The translations under genes were made by a program, and so were the position numbers. This document shows positions 35,303 through 44,318 of a stretch of DNA of 64,000 nt, piece after piece. Position 1 is the first letter of the stretch. Every line of letters begins with the position of its first letter. The notes beneath the pieces are model-generated. The model was given only the letters and a program-made list of their open reading frames with translations. It searched no databases and had not been told where the DNA came from. This DNA comes from Flagellimonas okinawensis (GTDB taxonomy: Bacteria; Bacteroidota; Bacteroidia; Flavobacteriales; Flavobacteriaceae): positions 186,001 through 250,000 of the forward strand of contig NZ_JARFVA010000001.1 of NCBI RefSeq assembly GCF_029194005.1. The letters run 5' to 3'.

Positions 35303-36058
35303 ATGAAATCAATCAAAATCCTATTATTCCTTCTTGTGAGCACAGTCATCAGCAATTGCAAGAACAGTCCGAACAGTACAGAAACAGCAAGTTCCATCAT
35401 CACCTTTTTGGATAATGGCGAAGAATTCACCCCTTCAGAACAAAAGCAAATTCGAGAAGTGGTCCTGCAATCCGAACAAGAAATCAGAACCTTGTTGCCC
35501 ACCCTACCCGACAGTATTAATGTTTCCTTTGAAATTGTGGATTGGGACCTTGATGTGGTCGGGGGTGTTACCGGTCGCACGGAAACCAATTCTCCTCCCG
35601 TAGTGTTTATCCAAATTTCGGAGAACTACCCTGGTGGTATTACCGCTGCAACCCAAAAGGCATTAAAACATACCATTTTTCACGAATTCCATCACTTGTC
35701 CAGGGGTTGGGCCATTCAGGATAACAAATACGGACCTGGTATTTCCATAGCGGCCATAAACGAAGGTTTGGCCGTTGTTTTCTCCGAGGAATACACCAAC
35801 GAAGCCATGGAAGCTGATACGCCCCCAGCAGAAGCCATTGCGGAGGCATGGGTAAAAGAGATTAGAGCATTGCCCATAAATGCCAACTATCAACATTGGA
35901 TGTTCCAACATCCTGATGGCAGACTGGCCGTGGGTTACCGCACGGGAAATTTCCTGATCAGAAAAGCGATGTCCGAATCAGGAAAGGACATACTTGAACT
36001 CAGCGAACTTACTCCGGATGAAATTTATCAATTGGCCGGCTATGGGCAAAGCAATTAA
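35303..36058 (+). CDS. DUF2268-type putative zinc protease, lipoprotein
   Basis: 251 residues. The N-terminus (ILLFLLVSTVISNC) is a probable lipoprotein signal with Cys 17. The metalloprotease motif is HEFHH near residue 121 (HTIFHEFHHLSRGW), followed by AINEGLAVVFSEEY near 150, whose Glu is the third zinc ligand, as in DUF2268 proteins. A C-terminal helix region (GNFLIRKAMSESGKDILELS) completes the fold. The substrate is unknown. Monocistronic. Confidence 0.82.
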   Translation: MKSIKILLFLLVSTVISNCKNSPNSTETASSIITFLDNGEEFTPSEQKQIREVVLQSEQEIRTLLPTLPDSINVSFEIVDWDLDVVGGVTGRTETNSPPVVFIQISENYPGGITAATQKALKHTIFHEFHHLSRGWAIQDNKYGPGISIAAINEGLAVVFSEEYTNEAMEADTPPAEAIAEAWVKEIRALPINANYQHWMFQHPDGRLAVGYRTGNFLIRKAMSESGKDILELSELTPDEIYQLAGYGQSN

Positions 36059-36189
36059 TTCTGATTTCTAAATAATTTCAACACACTGATTTTAAATACT
36101 TTATTCGCATATTAATAGTCCCCCGGACCTCCATACACTGTCATCCTACTTTTAGGGTATAACTAATAGCAACCAAACCCGTTAGTACG

Positions 36190-36735
36190 ATGAAAACACC
36201 ATTCAAATTAATTCTGGTCCCTTGTCTTGTAGTGCTAATTCATTTTAATAGTTATGGGCAGGAAAAAGTAAACGTAGCAGCAACTATTGGCGCCCCTGAC
36301 CTTATCGGTATCGGGGTGCGCTTTCAGATGCGTCAATCACAAATAGGATTGAGCTATGGTTTTGCTACGATAAACGATTCCTATGACAAAACCTATATTA
36401 TTTCTGCGGAGTACTTCAATCACTTTAGTGGACAATCCAAGTTTACCAATAGAAGACCTTGGTATTTTCGTGGAGGGTTCAATTATATGGTAGACGAGGA
36501 CGATTATTACAAGGACACTTATCTCTATACCAGCCTGAGACTTGGAAGGGATTTCAATGTTTCCAAAAAAATCGGTTTCACCTTTGATCTTGGGTTGATG
36601 GTGGAACTGCTACATAACGAAAAGGAGAAGCAACCGTTGGAAGTACCTTACTGGTTCAATTTTGATTGGGGGTTTTCTTCGAGCGATGCCAAAGTATTGC
36701 CTGCTCTTTCACTGGGACTGTTTTATCGAATTTGA
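36190..36735 (+). CDS. Probable outer-membrane beta-barrel protein
   Basis: 181 residues. A signal peptide (residues 1-24, ending NSYGQ) precedes alternating amphipathic strands such as GIGVRFQMRQSQIGLSYGFA, WYFRGGFNYMVDE, LYTSLRLGRDFNVSKK and LSLGLFYRI, ending in a hydrophobic-aromatic-basic strand typical of outer-membrane proteins. Its size suggests an eight-stranded barrel. No function. A TACTTTTA -7-like box lies near 36149, about 33 bases before the start. Its 3' end overlaps nothing real; a longer frame across it is unlikely to be coding. Confidence 0.72.
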   Translation: MKTPFKLILVPCLVVLIHFNSYGQEKVNVAATIGAPDLIGIGVRFQMRQSQIGLSYGFATINDSYDKTYIISAEYFNHFSGQSKFTNRRPWYFRGGFNYMVDEDDYYKDTYLYTSLRLGRDFNVSKKIGFTFDLGLMVELLHNEKEKQPLEVPYWFNFDWGFSSSDAKVLPALSLGLFYRI

Positions 36736-36784
36736 CCTAACAAATGCCATTATAAGTTTATTTCCACAACAACGCCCCAGGCTC

Positions 36785-36792
36785 TATCTTTG
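36785..36792 (+). promoter_or_regulatory. -7 promoter element very close to the DCC start codon
   Basis: TATCTTTG is a full match that ends only four bases before the GTG start at 36797, far closer than in the other genes of this window. Confidence 0.55.
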
Positions 36793-36796
36793 CATT

Positions 36797-37204
36797 GTGG
36801 AAAATGGCAAGAAAATAATTTTGTTCGATGGTGTTTGCAATTTGTGCAACAGTTCCGTCCAGTTCGTAATCAAGCGCGATAAAAAGGATATATTCCGTTA
36901 TGCCGCACTGCAAAGTGACATAGGTGAACAATTGGTAACCCAAAGGCATATCGATACCAGTAAAGTGGACTCCATTATCCTAATTGAACCCGGTGTGGCC
37001 TATTATACAAAATCGGATGCCGCATTGGAAATAGCAAAGGAATTGGGCGGATTATGGAAGCTAACATCCATTTTTACATGGATTCCGACCTCCGTAAGAA
37101 ATGCTATTTATGATTTTGTGGCCAAAAACCGTTACAAATGGTTTGGCAAACAAGAATCCTGCATGATTCCCACTCCTGAGCTCAAGGCCAAATTTTTGGA
37201 TTAA
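36797..37204 (+). CDS. DCC family thiol-disulfide oxidoreductase-like protein (DUF393)
   Basis: 135 residues of the DCC family. The defining motif is DGVCNLCN (residues 11-18, with the CxxC pair). KRDKKDIFRYAALQSDIGEQ and LGGLWKLTSIFTWIPTSVRN follow, as in other members. The start is uncertain: GTG 36797 gives VENGKKIILFDGVC, matching homologue starts, whereas a frame from ATG 36662 adds 45 unrelated residues overlapping the barrel gene. The stop codon overlaps that of the convergent symporter gene by four bases. Function unknown; a redox role is usually assumed. Confidence 0.82.
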   Translation: MENGKKIILFDGVCNLCNSSVQFVIKRDKKDIFRYAALQSDIGEQLVTQRHIDTSKVDSIILIEPGVAYYTKSDAALEIAKELGGLWKLTSIFTWIPTSVRNAIYDFVAKNRYKWFGKQESCMIPTPELKAKFLD

Positions 37205-38514
37205 CTCTCTTTTTCCTTTTGATAGTTATCGTCCCAATTCTTCACTTTGGGCTCACCTAGTTTACCCACAGATTTGGCTACAACCATGGATACCGTTGCA
37301 TCACCGGAAACATTGACTACCGTTCGGCACATATCCAAAGGTCGGTCCACAGCAAATATAAGTGCCAAACCGGCCTCAGGAATTCCTGCTTGGGCCAATA
37401 CAATTACCAACATAACCATACCTGCACCAGGAACTGCCGCACTACCTATGGATGCGAGCGTTGCAGTAACAATAATCCCAAGTTGGGCAGAAATACTTAA
37501 ATCCATACCAAAGGCCTGTGCTATAAAAACAGCGGCCACAGCTTGGTAAAGACTGGTACCATCCATATTAATGGTCGCGCCGATAGGAAGCACAAAACTG
37601 GTAACTTCTTCCTCGACCCCAAGGTGCTCTTCTACGCGCTCCATGGTAACGGGAAGAGTGGCCGCACTGGAACTGGTCGAAAACGCCAATAACTGTGCCG
37701 GTGACATTCCTTTCATAAAGAAAGCAGGATTGGTTTTGGTGAAAATCCATGCAATCAAAAGGTATACACATAACATTAGTGCCAATCCAAGGAGTACACA
37801 GAATGCGTACCATGCCAATGCCTGGAACAAATCCAAACTTGGGGATTCTACCACCAAAGCGGCCAATAGGGCGAACACACCATAAGGTGCCGCCAACATA
37901 ATGATATCAATGAGTTTTAAAATGACCTCATTAAAGCCATCAAAGAATTTTTTTACCGGTTCTGCGGTCTTTTCAGGAATTAAAATAAGGCCGATACCAA
38001 AAAATATGGCGAAGAAAATTACCTGAAGCATATTTCCGTTGTCGCTGGCGGCCTTAAAAATATTACTGGGCACCAAATCCTCCAATGCCTGCAATGGACC
38101 GGCTTCCTTTTGTTTATCTGCTGCAGTTTTTATGTTATCGGCGTCTCCCTTATAGTTTTCGACCAACTCGTTTCTGGTATCCTCACTTATGGAACTTCCG
38201 GGTTTTACCATATTTACTACCAATAACCCAATGGTTACGGCAATTACGGTGGTAATAATATAAATACCGATGGTACGCCCACCCATTTTGGACAGTTTGG
38301 ATATGTCTTTAAGGTCGGATACCCCTTTGATCAAAGAAGCCAAGATCAAGGGAACGGCAATCAATTTAAGAGAGTTGATAAAAATATTTCCGAAAGGCTT
38401 GATCCAATCCGAGACAATTTTAGGACCCCAATCAAATTGAACCATTAACAATGCAAACAAAACACCCAAGGCCATCCCTATTAGGATTTGCCAGTGTAAT
38501 TCCAATTTCTTCAT
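37201..38514 (-). CDS. Dicarboxylate/amino acid:cation symporter (SDF family)
   Basis: Inner-membrane symporter of 437 residues of the GltP/DctA family, importing glutamate, aspartate or C4-dicarboxylates with protons or sodium. Eight transmembrane segments plus two re-entrant loops are expected. The serine-rich loop AFSTSSSAATLPVT (near residue 270) and the GATINMDGTSLYQ motif (near 306) are diagnostic. A hydrophilic insert between about residues 112 and 150 (SISEDTRNELVENYKGDADN) is longer than in E. coli GltP and common in Bacteroidota. A near-consensus -7 box (TATCTTTC, 38542-38535) precedes it. Confidence 0.95.
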   Translation of the reverse strand: MKKLELHWQILIGMALGVLFALLMVQFDWGPKIVSDWIKPFGNIFINSLKLIAVPLILASLIKGVSDLKDISKLSKMGGRTIGIYIITTVIAVTIGLLVVNMVKPGSSISEDTRNELVENYKGDADNIKTAADKQKEAGPLQALEDLVPSNIFKAASDNGNMLQVIFFAIFFGIGLILIPEKTAEPVKKFFDGFNEVILKLIDIIMLAAPYGVFALLAALVVESPSLDLFQALAWYAFCVLLGLALMLCVYLLIAWIFTKTNPAFFMKGMSPAQLLAFSTSSSAATLPVTMERVEEHLGVEEEVTSFVLPIGATINMDGTSLYQAVAAVFIAQAFGMDLSISAQLGIIVTATLASIGSAAVPGAGMVMLVIVLAQAGIPEAGLALIFAVDRPLDMCRTVVNVSGDATVSMVVAKSVGKLGEPKVKNWDDNYQKEKES

Positions 38515-38573
38515 AAAGAGTTAAGTTAGGGACGGAAAGATACTTTATAGATGGGAAACGTCCTAACGTAAGC

Positions 38574-39638
38574 TTAGATTTTGTTGGTGCGGGCCAAAAG
38601 TGTGTAGTCTGCCAAAACCAATGCGGCCATGGCTTCCACGATAGGCACCGCTCTAGGGACTACGCATGGATCATGTCTGCCTTTGCCTTGTGTAGTTACT
38701 TTTTCTCCTTCCTTATTGATTGTCTCATAGGATTGTAACACTGTAGCTACCGGTTTAAAAGCAACACTGAAATAAATATCCATACCATTACTGATTCCAC
38801 CTTGCACACCACCACTTCGATTGGTTTTTGTAGTCCCATCAGGATTAAAAGCGTCGTTGTGTTCACTGCCTTTCATTGCAACTCCGGCAAAACCACTACC
38901 GTATTCAAAACCTTTTACGGCATTGATGGACAACATGGCCTCCCCAAGTTTGGCATGAAGCTTATCGAATACAGGTTCACCTAAACCAATTGGTACATTT
39001 TCAATAACACAGGTAACCACTCCACCAATGGTATCTCCTTCTTTTTTAATGGCCTTGATGTAATCTTCCATCTTCTGGGCCATTTCCGCATCCGGACAGC
39101 GTACTGCATTGGATTCGATTTGTGAAAAATCAAGTTCTTGGTAGGATTTATCCAACTTCATATCTCCTACTTGAGACACAAAGGCATTGATTTTTATGTC
39201 ACTTAAAAATTGCTTCGCAATAGCCCCTGCCACTACCCTACTTGCCGTTTCACGGGCGGAACTTCTTCCACCTCCGCGATAATCGCGGAAACCATATTTT
39301 TTATCGTACACATAATCCGCATGCGACGGACGGTACGAATCCTTGATATGGGAATAATCCTTGGATTTTTGGTTGGTGTTATGGATGGCAAAGCCTATCG
39401 GCGTTCCTGTGGTTTTTCCCTCGAACACACCCGAATAGATTTCAACGGTGTCCGGCTCCTTACGCTGGGTAACAATAGCTGATTGGCCTGGTTTTCTTCT
39501 GTTCAGTTCTTCTTGGACCTTGTCCAAATCTAAAGTAATCCCCGCTGGACAACCATCAATTACGCCTCCCAATGCTTTTCCGTGAGATTCACCAAAAGTG
39601 GTGAGTCTAAAAAGTTGTCCAAAAGAATTTCCTGCCAT
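38574..39638 (-). CDS. aroC: Chorismate synthase
   Basis: Converts EPSP to chorismate, the last shikimate-pathway step, using reduced FMN. It has 354 residues, the usual length. Visible signatures are [20 protein letters not shown] at the N-terminus, RRKPGQS (48-54), [20 protein letters not shown] (near 119-138) and the FMN-binding [19 protein letters not shown] run (near 276, [20 protein letters not shown]). ATG 39638 follows a full -7 element at 39670-39663. Confidence 0.97.
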   Translation of the reverse strand: MAGNSFGQLFRLTTFGESHGKALGGVIDGCPAGITLDLDKVQEELNRRKPGQSAIVTQRKEPDTVEIYSGVFEGKTTGTPIGFAIHNTNQKSKDYSHIKDSYRPSHADYVYDKKYGFRDYRGGGRSSARETASRVVAGAIAKQFLSDIKINAFVSQVGDMKLDKSYQELDFSQIESNAVRCPDAEMAQKMEDYIKAIKKEGDTIGGVVTCVIENVPIGLGEPVFDKLHAKLGEAMLSINAVKGFEYGSGFAGVAMKGSEHNDAFNPDGTTKTNRSGGVQGGISNGMDIYFSVAFKPVATVLQSYETINKEGEKVTTQGKGRHDPCVVPRAVPIVEAMAALVLADYTLLARTNKI

Positions 39639-39662
39639 TCGGTATAAAAATTATGATGTCCC

Positions 39663-39670
39663 CAAAGGTA
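39663..39670 (-). promoter_or_regulatory. -7 promoter element of aroC
   Basis: Minus strand TACCTTTG, a full TAnnTTTG match, 24 nt before the aroC start codon. Confidence 0.55.
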
Positions 39671-39832
39671 GACGTTACAAATCTAATTCAAAAACGATGT
39701 AACGCCTTAATATTATTGTAACATATTTAGTTTCAGCGTGATGATTTTTTAACATTATGCTCATGAATTGATGACTTCAATTTCATTTTTAATTTATTCC
39801 AACCATTTTATTTTGCATTAAACCCTATACCA

Positions 39833-40747
39833 TTGAAAAAAAGGAAGATAGAATTGGCCGTTATCTCAGATGTACACTTGGGAACTTACGGCTGCCATGC
39901 AGATGAACTCATTACATATCTCAACAGTATCCAGCCTAAAAAACTGATTCTGAACGGTGATATCATCGACATTTGGCAGTTTAGTAAGCGATACTTCCCT
40001 CCTTCCCACCTCAAAGTTTTGCGAAAGATCATAGGGATGGCCTCGAAGGGTACCGAAGTTTACTATATCACTGGAAATCATGATGAAATGCTTCGTAAGT
40101 TCAGTGATACTTCAATGGGTAATTTTAAAATAATGAACAAGCTGGTGCTCAATCTGGATGGAAAAAAAGCCTGGATTTTCCATGGCGATGTTTTTGATGT
40201 CTCCATTCAGAATGCAAAATGGTTGGCCAAATTGGGCGGCTATGGTTACGACCTCCTTATTTTGATCAACAGCTTTTTAAATTGGTGCTTGGCCAAGATG
40301 GGCCGCGAAAAATATTCGCTGTCAAAACGAATCAAAAACAGTGTTAAGGGTGCCATTAAATACATCAACAATTTTGAGAAGACCGCTGCCGAACTTGCCA
40401 TTGAAAATGATTATGATTATGTGGTCTGCGGACACATCCATCAACCTAAAAAGGAGATATACGAAAATAAATATGGTAGTTGTACCTATTTAAATTCAGG
40501 GGATTGGGTTGAAAACCTGACGGCTTTGGAATACTCCTTCAAGCGTTGGAGAATCTATCATTACAATCACGATAGACTCTCCCCTTTCTTTGTGGACGAG
40601 GATTTAAAAGAAATGGACATGAACGACTTGATTGCCTCCATTACCGACAAAGACGTCAATATTGAGAATATTTCCCCAGAATATTTGGGAAACGAGGAAA
40701 ATATAGACCTCGATTTCCTAGATGACAAGGGCTTGTCTCAAGATTGA
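39833..40747 (+). CDS. LpxH-like UDP-2,3-diacylglucosamine diphosphatase family phosphoesterase
   Basis: Calcineurin-like metallophosphoesterase of 304 residues. All five metal motifs are visible: SDVHLG (residues 14-19), NGDIIDIW (near 43), GNHDE (near 81), FHGDVFDV (near 115) and CGHIHQP (near 200). The HxH-type first motif and the size match the Bacteroidota group annotated as LpxH-like, so lipid A synthesis is plausible. The start is probably TTG 39833, because no ATG or GTG occurs before the first motif. Its last 30 bases overlap the convergent oxidoreductase gene. Confidence 0.85.
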   Translation: MKKRKIELAVISDVHLGTYGCHADELITYLNSIQPKKLILNGDIIDIWQFSKRYFPPSHLKVLRKIIGMASKGTEVYYITGNHDEMLRKFSDTSMGNFKIMNKLVLNLDGKKAWIFHGDVFDVSIQNAKWLAKLGGYGYDLLILINSFLNWCLAKMGREKYSLSKRIKNSVKGAIKYINNFEKTAAELAIENDYDYVVCGHIHQPKKEIYENKYGSCTYLNSGDWVENLTALEYSFKRWRIYHYNHDRLSPFFVDEDLKEMDMNDLIASITDKDVNIENISPEYLGNEENIDLDFLDDKGLSQD

Positions 40748-43633
40748 AACCGGGTGCTGCGCCTCCCTTTTCGTTCCATCCTTAATTTGATGCCTACAAC
40801 TGGTTCCATTGGCCGCAATAATAGTTTCCTTTGGACTTTTTTCGACTGCCGGGAATAACTTTAGCCCACCAACTTGCATGCTTACTTCGTAGTGTTCCTT
40901 TTCGTACCCAAACGAACCGGCCATACCACAACAACCAGACGGAATAATTGTCACCTTATAGTTTTTGGGCAGATTCAACACATCAAAGGTCACCTTTTGG
41001 TTACTTAGTGCTTTTTGATGGCAATGCCCATGTATTTTGATAGTCTTTTCCTCTTCGGTAAAACTTTCGGCCGTAATATGCCCACTTGCTATTTCTGCAG
41101 CTAGGAATTCTTCTATCAAAAATGATTGTGAAGCCAACTTTTTCAGTTGTTCCTTATTATCGTGTAAACGCTGGTACTCGTCCCTGAACGATAGTATAGC
41201 GGAGGGCTCCAATCCCACGATTGGTGTTCCTGCATCCAAAATCGCTTTAAGGCTCTCCATATTTTGATCCACCAATTTTTTGGCTTGCTTCAAAAATCCC
41301 TTGGATAGAAAAGTTCTGCCACTTTCCCCGTAAAATAATTCCACATCGTAACCTAATTTGCACAACAGCTCTATAGCATCCTTACCTACTTGAATATCCA
41401 AATATTTGACAAACTCGTCAATATACAGGACTATTTGTTTTTTGGAAAGATCTGTTCGCTTTACTCGGTTTTTCTTTAGATGATTTTTGAAATTGAATCG
41501 GCCTACCTTTGGTAGATTACGTTCTGGAGCCACCCCCACTGCTTTTTTGAGCGCTCCGCTCACTGCTTTGGTATCGTACATCCAATTTGTAATTCCTGCA
41601 ACCTTGCTTCCCATGGCATTTAGCCGGGTGTTATGGGCAAATAATTTACTGCGTAGGCTATACCCGTTTGCCTCTTGATAATTATACAGGAACTCAGCTT
41701 TTAAAGCGGAAACGTCAACATTACTAGGGCATTCACTGGCACAGGCTTTACAGCTCAGACACAGGTCGAAAGCCGACTTTAGCTCTGCATGATCAAAACG
41801 ATTGGTTTTTTCCGAATTGGTCAAAAATTCCCTAAGAGCATTGGCCCTAGCACGCGTGGTATCTTTTTCATCCTTGGTAGCCTGGTAGCTTGGGCACATG
41901 CCACCATTCATATGATGGCTTTTTCTACAGTCACCGCTTCCGTTACATTTTTCGGCAGCTTTTAAAATACCTTCACTATCCGAAAAATCCAATATAGTTT
42001 CTACCTCCGGCTCTTTACGGTCCACCTCGTACCGCAAAGATTCATCCATTGGATAAGCATCCACGATTTTACCTGGATTCAATATCAAATTGGGGTCAAA
42101 AAGAGCTTTAACCCTTTTCAAAAGATTATAATTGGTATCGCCGATCATCAATGGGATAAACTCGGCACGAACTATACCATCACCATGCTCTCCACTAAAA
42201 CTTCCATTATATTTTTTGGTAAGCTTGGCAACATCCGTAGTAATGCTTCTAAAGAGCACAACATCCTCCGACTTTTTAAGATTCAAGATGGGTCGCAAAT
42301 GCAATTCACCGGCACCGGCATGGGCATAGTAAACCGCATCTTGGTTGTAACCTTCCATAATTTTGGAAAATTCCGCTATAAAATCTTTGAGGTCCTCCAA
42401 GGCAACTGCCGTGTCCTCGATACATGCCACCGCTTTTCTGTCCCCCACCATATTGCCCAACAGGCCGAGTCCGGCTTTTCGCAATTCAATGGCTTTATTG
42501 ATGTCGTCTCCGTATAAAATAGGATTGGCATAGCTTAAACCAGACTTTTCTATGGTTGCCAAAAGTGATTCCAACTGCTTTTCCAAATCTTCTTTGGTGT
42601 CGGCCTTTACCTCCAACATTAAAATTCCTGCCGGGTCTCCTTCCACAAAAAAACGATTGGCCAATTGCGCCCTATTATTTTTTGTACAATCCAAGATCAC
42701 CTTGTCCATCATCTCGCACAAATGCAAATTATGGTTCATCACAGGAGCCACATCGCTCAAGCAATCCTCCAAAGTTTTGTAATGTGTCGCTACCATTGCT
42801 GCGTGTGCCGGTGGCAACTCATCCAATTGAAGGGTAACCTCGGTGGTAAAAGCCAATGTGCCCTCACTACCAGAGAGCAATCTACACAAATTGAATTCAG
42901 CAGCTTCATCCCCAAAAACATTATTATGAAGGAGTTCGTCCACTGCATATCCAGTGTTTCTGCGATGGATACTAGGTTTTGGAAATTCTGATCGTATGTT
43001 GTTTTGTATGTCCGGATTCGAGAGTTCTTCGTAAAGCTTGCTGTAAATTTTAGCCTCCAAGGAATCTCCCTTTTTCTTCTTTTCGAACTCTTCTTTAGAG
43101 ATATTGGAAAAATACGCATCGCTTCCATCGGACAAAACACATTGCATGGCAATGACTTTGTCCCTGGTAACACCGTATTGAATAGAGGTAGTACCTGATG
43201 AATTGTTTCCGACCATCCCACCGATCATACATCTATTGGATGTAGAGGTATTCGGACCAAAGAACAGTCCAAATTGTTTTAGGTATTGATTGAGCTCGTC
43301 ACGAACTACACCGGGCTGGACCGTAACTTGCCTCTTATCCTTATCCAAACTGACAATCTTGGTGAAATAACGGCTGACGTCAACTACAATACCTTCTCCA
43401 ACACATTGACCGGCCAAGGAGGTTCCTGCAGTTCTTGGGATTAGACCTATTTTGTTTTTGTTTGCAAATGCAAGCAAGTTTTTAAGGTCATTTACATTTT
43501 TAGGATAAGCTACCGCAGTCGGCAACTTTCTATATACTGAAGCATCGGTGGCATAAATTGCCCTGCTCAAATCATCGAACAGCAACTCACCTTTCAAGGC
43601 CTCTGAAAGGTCTTTTAACAAATTTTTATCCAA
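40718..43633 (-). CDS. FAD-binding and 4Fe-4S oxidoreductase (GlcD-GlcF fusion type)
   Basis: Large fused 2-hydroxyacid (lactate/glycolate-type) dehydrogenase of 971 residues. The FAD-PCMH domain is at residues 35-270 (IGLIPRTAGTSLAGQCVGEG), the FAD oxidase C-terminal domain at about 280-530, then two 4Fe-4S clusters (CNGSGDCRKSHHMNGGMCPS and CLSCKACASECPSNVD, near 575 and 640), and cysteine-rich CCG domains (HGHCHQKALSN, PSGCCGMAGSFGYE). Electrons probably pass to quinone. The substrate is not determinable. A TACGTTTG -7 match lies at 43685-43678, 44 nt before the start. Confidence 0.92.
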   Translation of the reverse strand: MDKNLLKDLSEALKGELLFDDLSRAIYATDASVYRKLPTAVAYPKNVNDLKNLLAFANKNKIGLIPRTAGTSLAGQCVGEGIVVDVSRYFTKIVSLDKDKRQVTVQPGVVRDELNQYLKQFGLFFGPNTSTSNRCMIGGMVGNNSSGTTSIQYGVTRDKVIAMQCVLSDGSDAYFSNISKEEFEKKKKGDSLEAKIYSKLYEELSNPDIQNNIRSEFPKPSIHRRNTGYAVDELLHNNVFGDEAAEFNLCRLLSGSEGTLAFTTEVTLQLDELPPAHAAMVATHYKTLEDCLSDVAPVMNHNLHLCEMMDKVILDCTKNNRAQLANRFFVEGDPAGILMLEVKADTKEDLEKQLESLLATIEKSGLSYANPILYGDDINKAIELRKAGLGLLGNMVGDRKAVACIEDTAVALEDLKDFIAEFSKIMEGYNQDAVYYAHAGAGELHLRPILNLKKSEDVVLFRSITTDVAKLTKKYNGSFSGEHGDGIVRAEFIPLMIGDTNYNLLKRVKALFDPNLILNPGKIVDAYPMDESLRYEVDRKEPEVETILDFSDSEGILKAAEKCNGSGDCRKSHHMNGGMCPSYQATKDEKDTTRARANALREFLTNSEKTNRFDHAELKSAFDLCLSCKACASECPSNVDVSALKAEFLYNYQEANGYSLRSKLFAHNTRLNAMGSKVAGITNWMYDTKAVSGALKKAVGVAPERNLPKVGRFNFKNHLKKNRVKRTDLSKKQIVLYIDEFVKYLDIQVGKDAIELLCKLGYDVELFYGESGRTFLSKGFLKQAKKLVDQNMESLKAILDAGTPIVGLEPSAILSFRDEYQRLHDNKEQLKKLASQSFLIEEFLAAEIASGHITAESFTEEEKTIKIHGHCHQKALSNQKVTFDVLNLPKNYKVTIIPSGCCGMAGSFGYEKEHYEVSMQVGGLKLFPAVEKSPKETIIAANGTSCRHQIKDGTKREAQHPVSILRQALVI

Positions 43634-43721
43634 TTTGGAGTAATTTTTGGGAACTAAAACGGTTTTTCAAACGTAAATCTAATACAAAACTATCTCTAAT
43701 TTTTAACTTAACGAGACTATC

Positions 43722-44222
43722 ATGAAGATTACCACATTATTTTCAGTTATTATTTTTTTTGCAACAGCGAGCTTAAGCGCTCAGAACATTTCTGAACATG
43801 CCTTAGGATTGCGTTTGGGCGACAGCGACGGTTTTGGAGCTGAGATTTCTTATCAAAAATCTATAGGCCAATACAACCGTGCCGAGTTCGACCTTGGCTG
43901 GAGAGACAGCAATAACTTTGATGCCTTTAAGTTGACCGGAGTATACCAGTGGGTCCGTCCTTTGGATGGAAACTTTAACTGGTACTATGGTGTTGGTGGT
44001 GGATTGGGTAGCGTTGATTTCGATTATCCAGATCCGGACTTTAACGACGACAACGACGGATTGTTCGTTTTTGCGGCCGGAGACATTGGTGTAGAGTACG
44101 ATTTCGACATTCCACTTTTACTGTCATTGGATTTTAGACCAGAAATCGGTTTGATCGGTTACGACGGTTTTGACAATGATTTTGATTTTGACATCGCTCT
44201 TGGTATCCGTTACCAGTTTTAA
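43722..44222 (+). CDS. Small outer-membrane beta-barrel protein
   Basis: 166 residues. A Sec signal (residues 1-20, ending SLSAQ) precedes strand patterns LGLRLGDSDGFGAEISYQKS, RAEFDLGWRDSNNFDAFKLT and YQWVRPLDGNFNWYYGVGGG. The last strand (DIALGIRYQF) ends in Phe, the outer-membrane assembly signal. A run rich in Asp and Gly (DYPDPDFNDDNDGLF) forms loops that may bind calcium. It is followed by a strong intrinsic terminator. Function unknown. Confidence 0.8.
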   Translation: MKITTLFSVIIFFATASLSAQNISEHALGLRLGDSDGFGAEISYQKSIGQYNRAEFDLGWRDSNNFDAFKLTGVYQWVRPLDGNFNWYYGVGGGLGSVDFDYPDPDFNDDNDGLFVFAAGDIGVEYDFDIPLLLSLDFRPEIGLIGYDGFDNDFDFDIALGIRYQF

Positions 44223-44242
44223 TTAAGAAAACTTTATAATCG

Positions 44243-44275
44243 ACCCTTGGCCCAAGAAAAGCCAAGGGTTTTTTT
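44243..44275 (+). terminator. Intrinsic terminator
   Basis: ACCCTTGGC (44243-44251) pairs perfectly with GCCAAGGGT (44261-44269) around a 9-base loop and is followed by a seven-T tract. It ends the barrel-protein transcript. Confidence 0.9.
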
Positions 44276-44318
44276 ATGCGATAACTATTGAATACCTTAG
44301 CGGCCTAAACATTTTAAA

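Noticed and set aside
36662-36796. 45-residue N-terminal extension of the DCC protein
   Set aside because: It overlaps the end of the barrel gene and has no similarity to DCC homologues; a -7 promoter box lies inside it.
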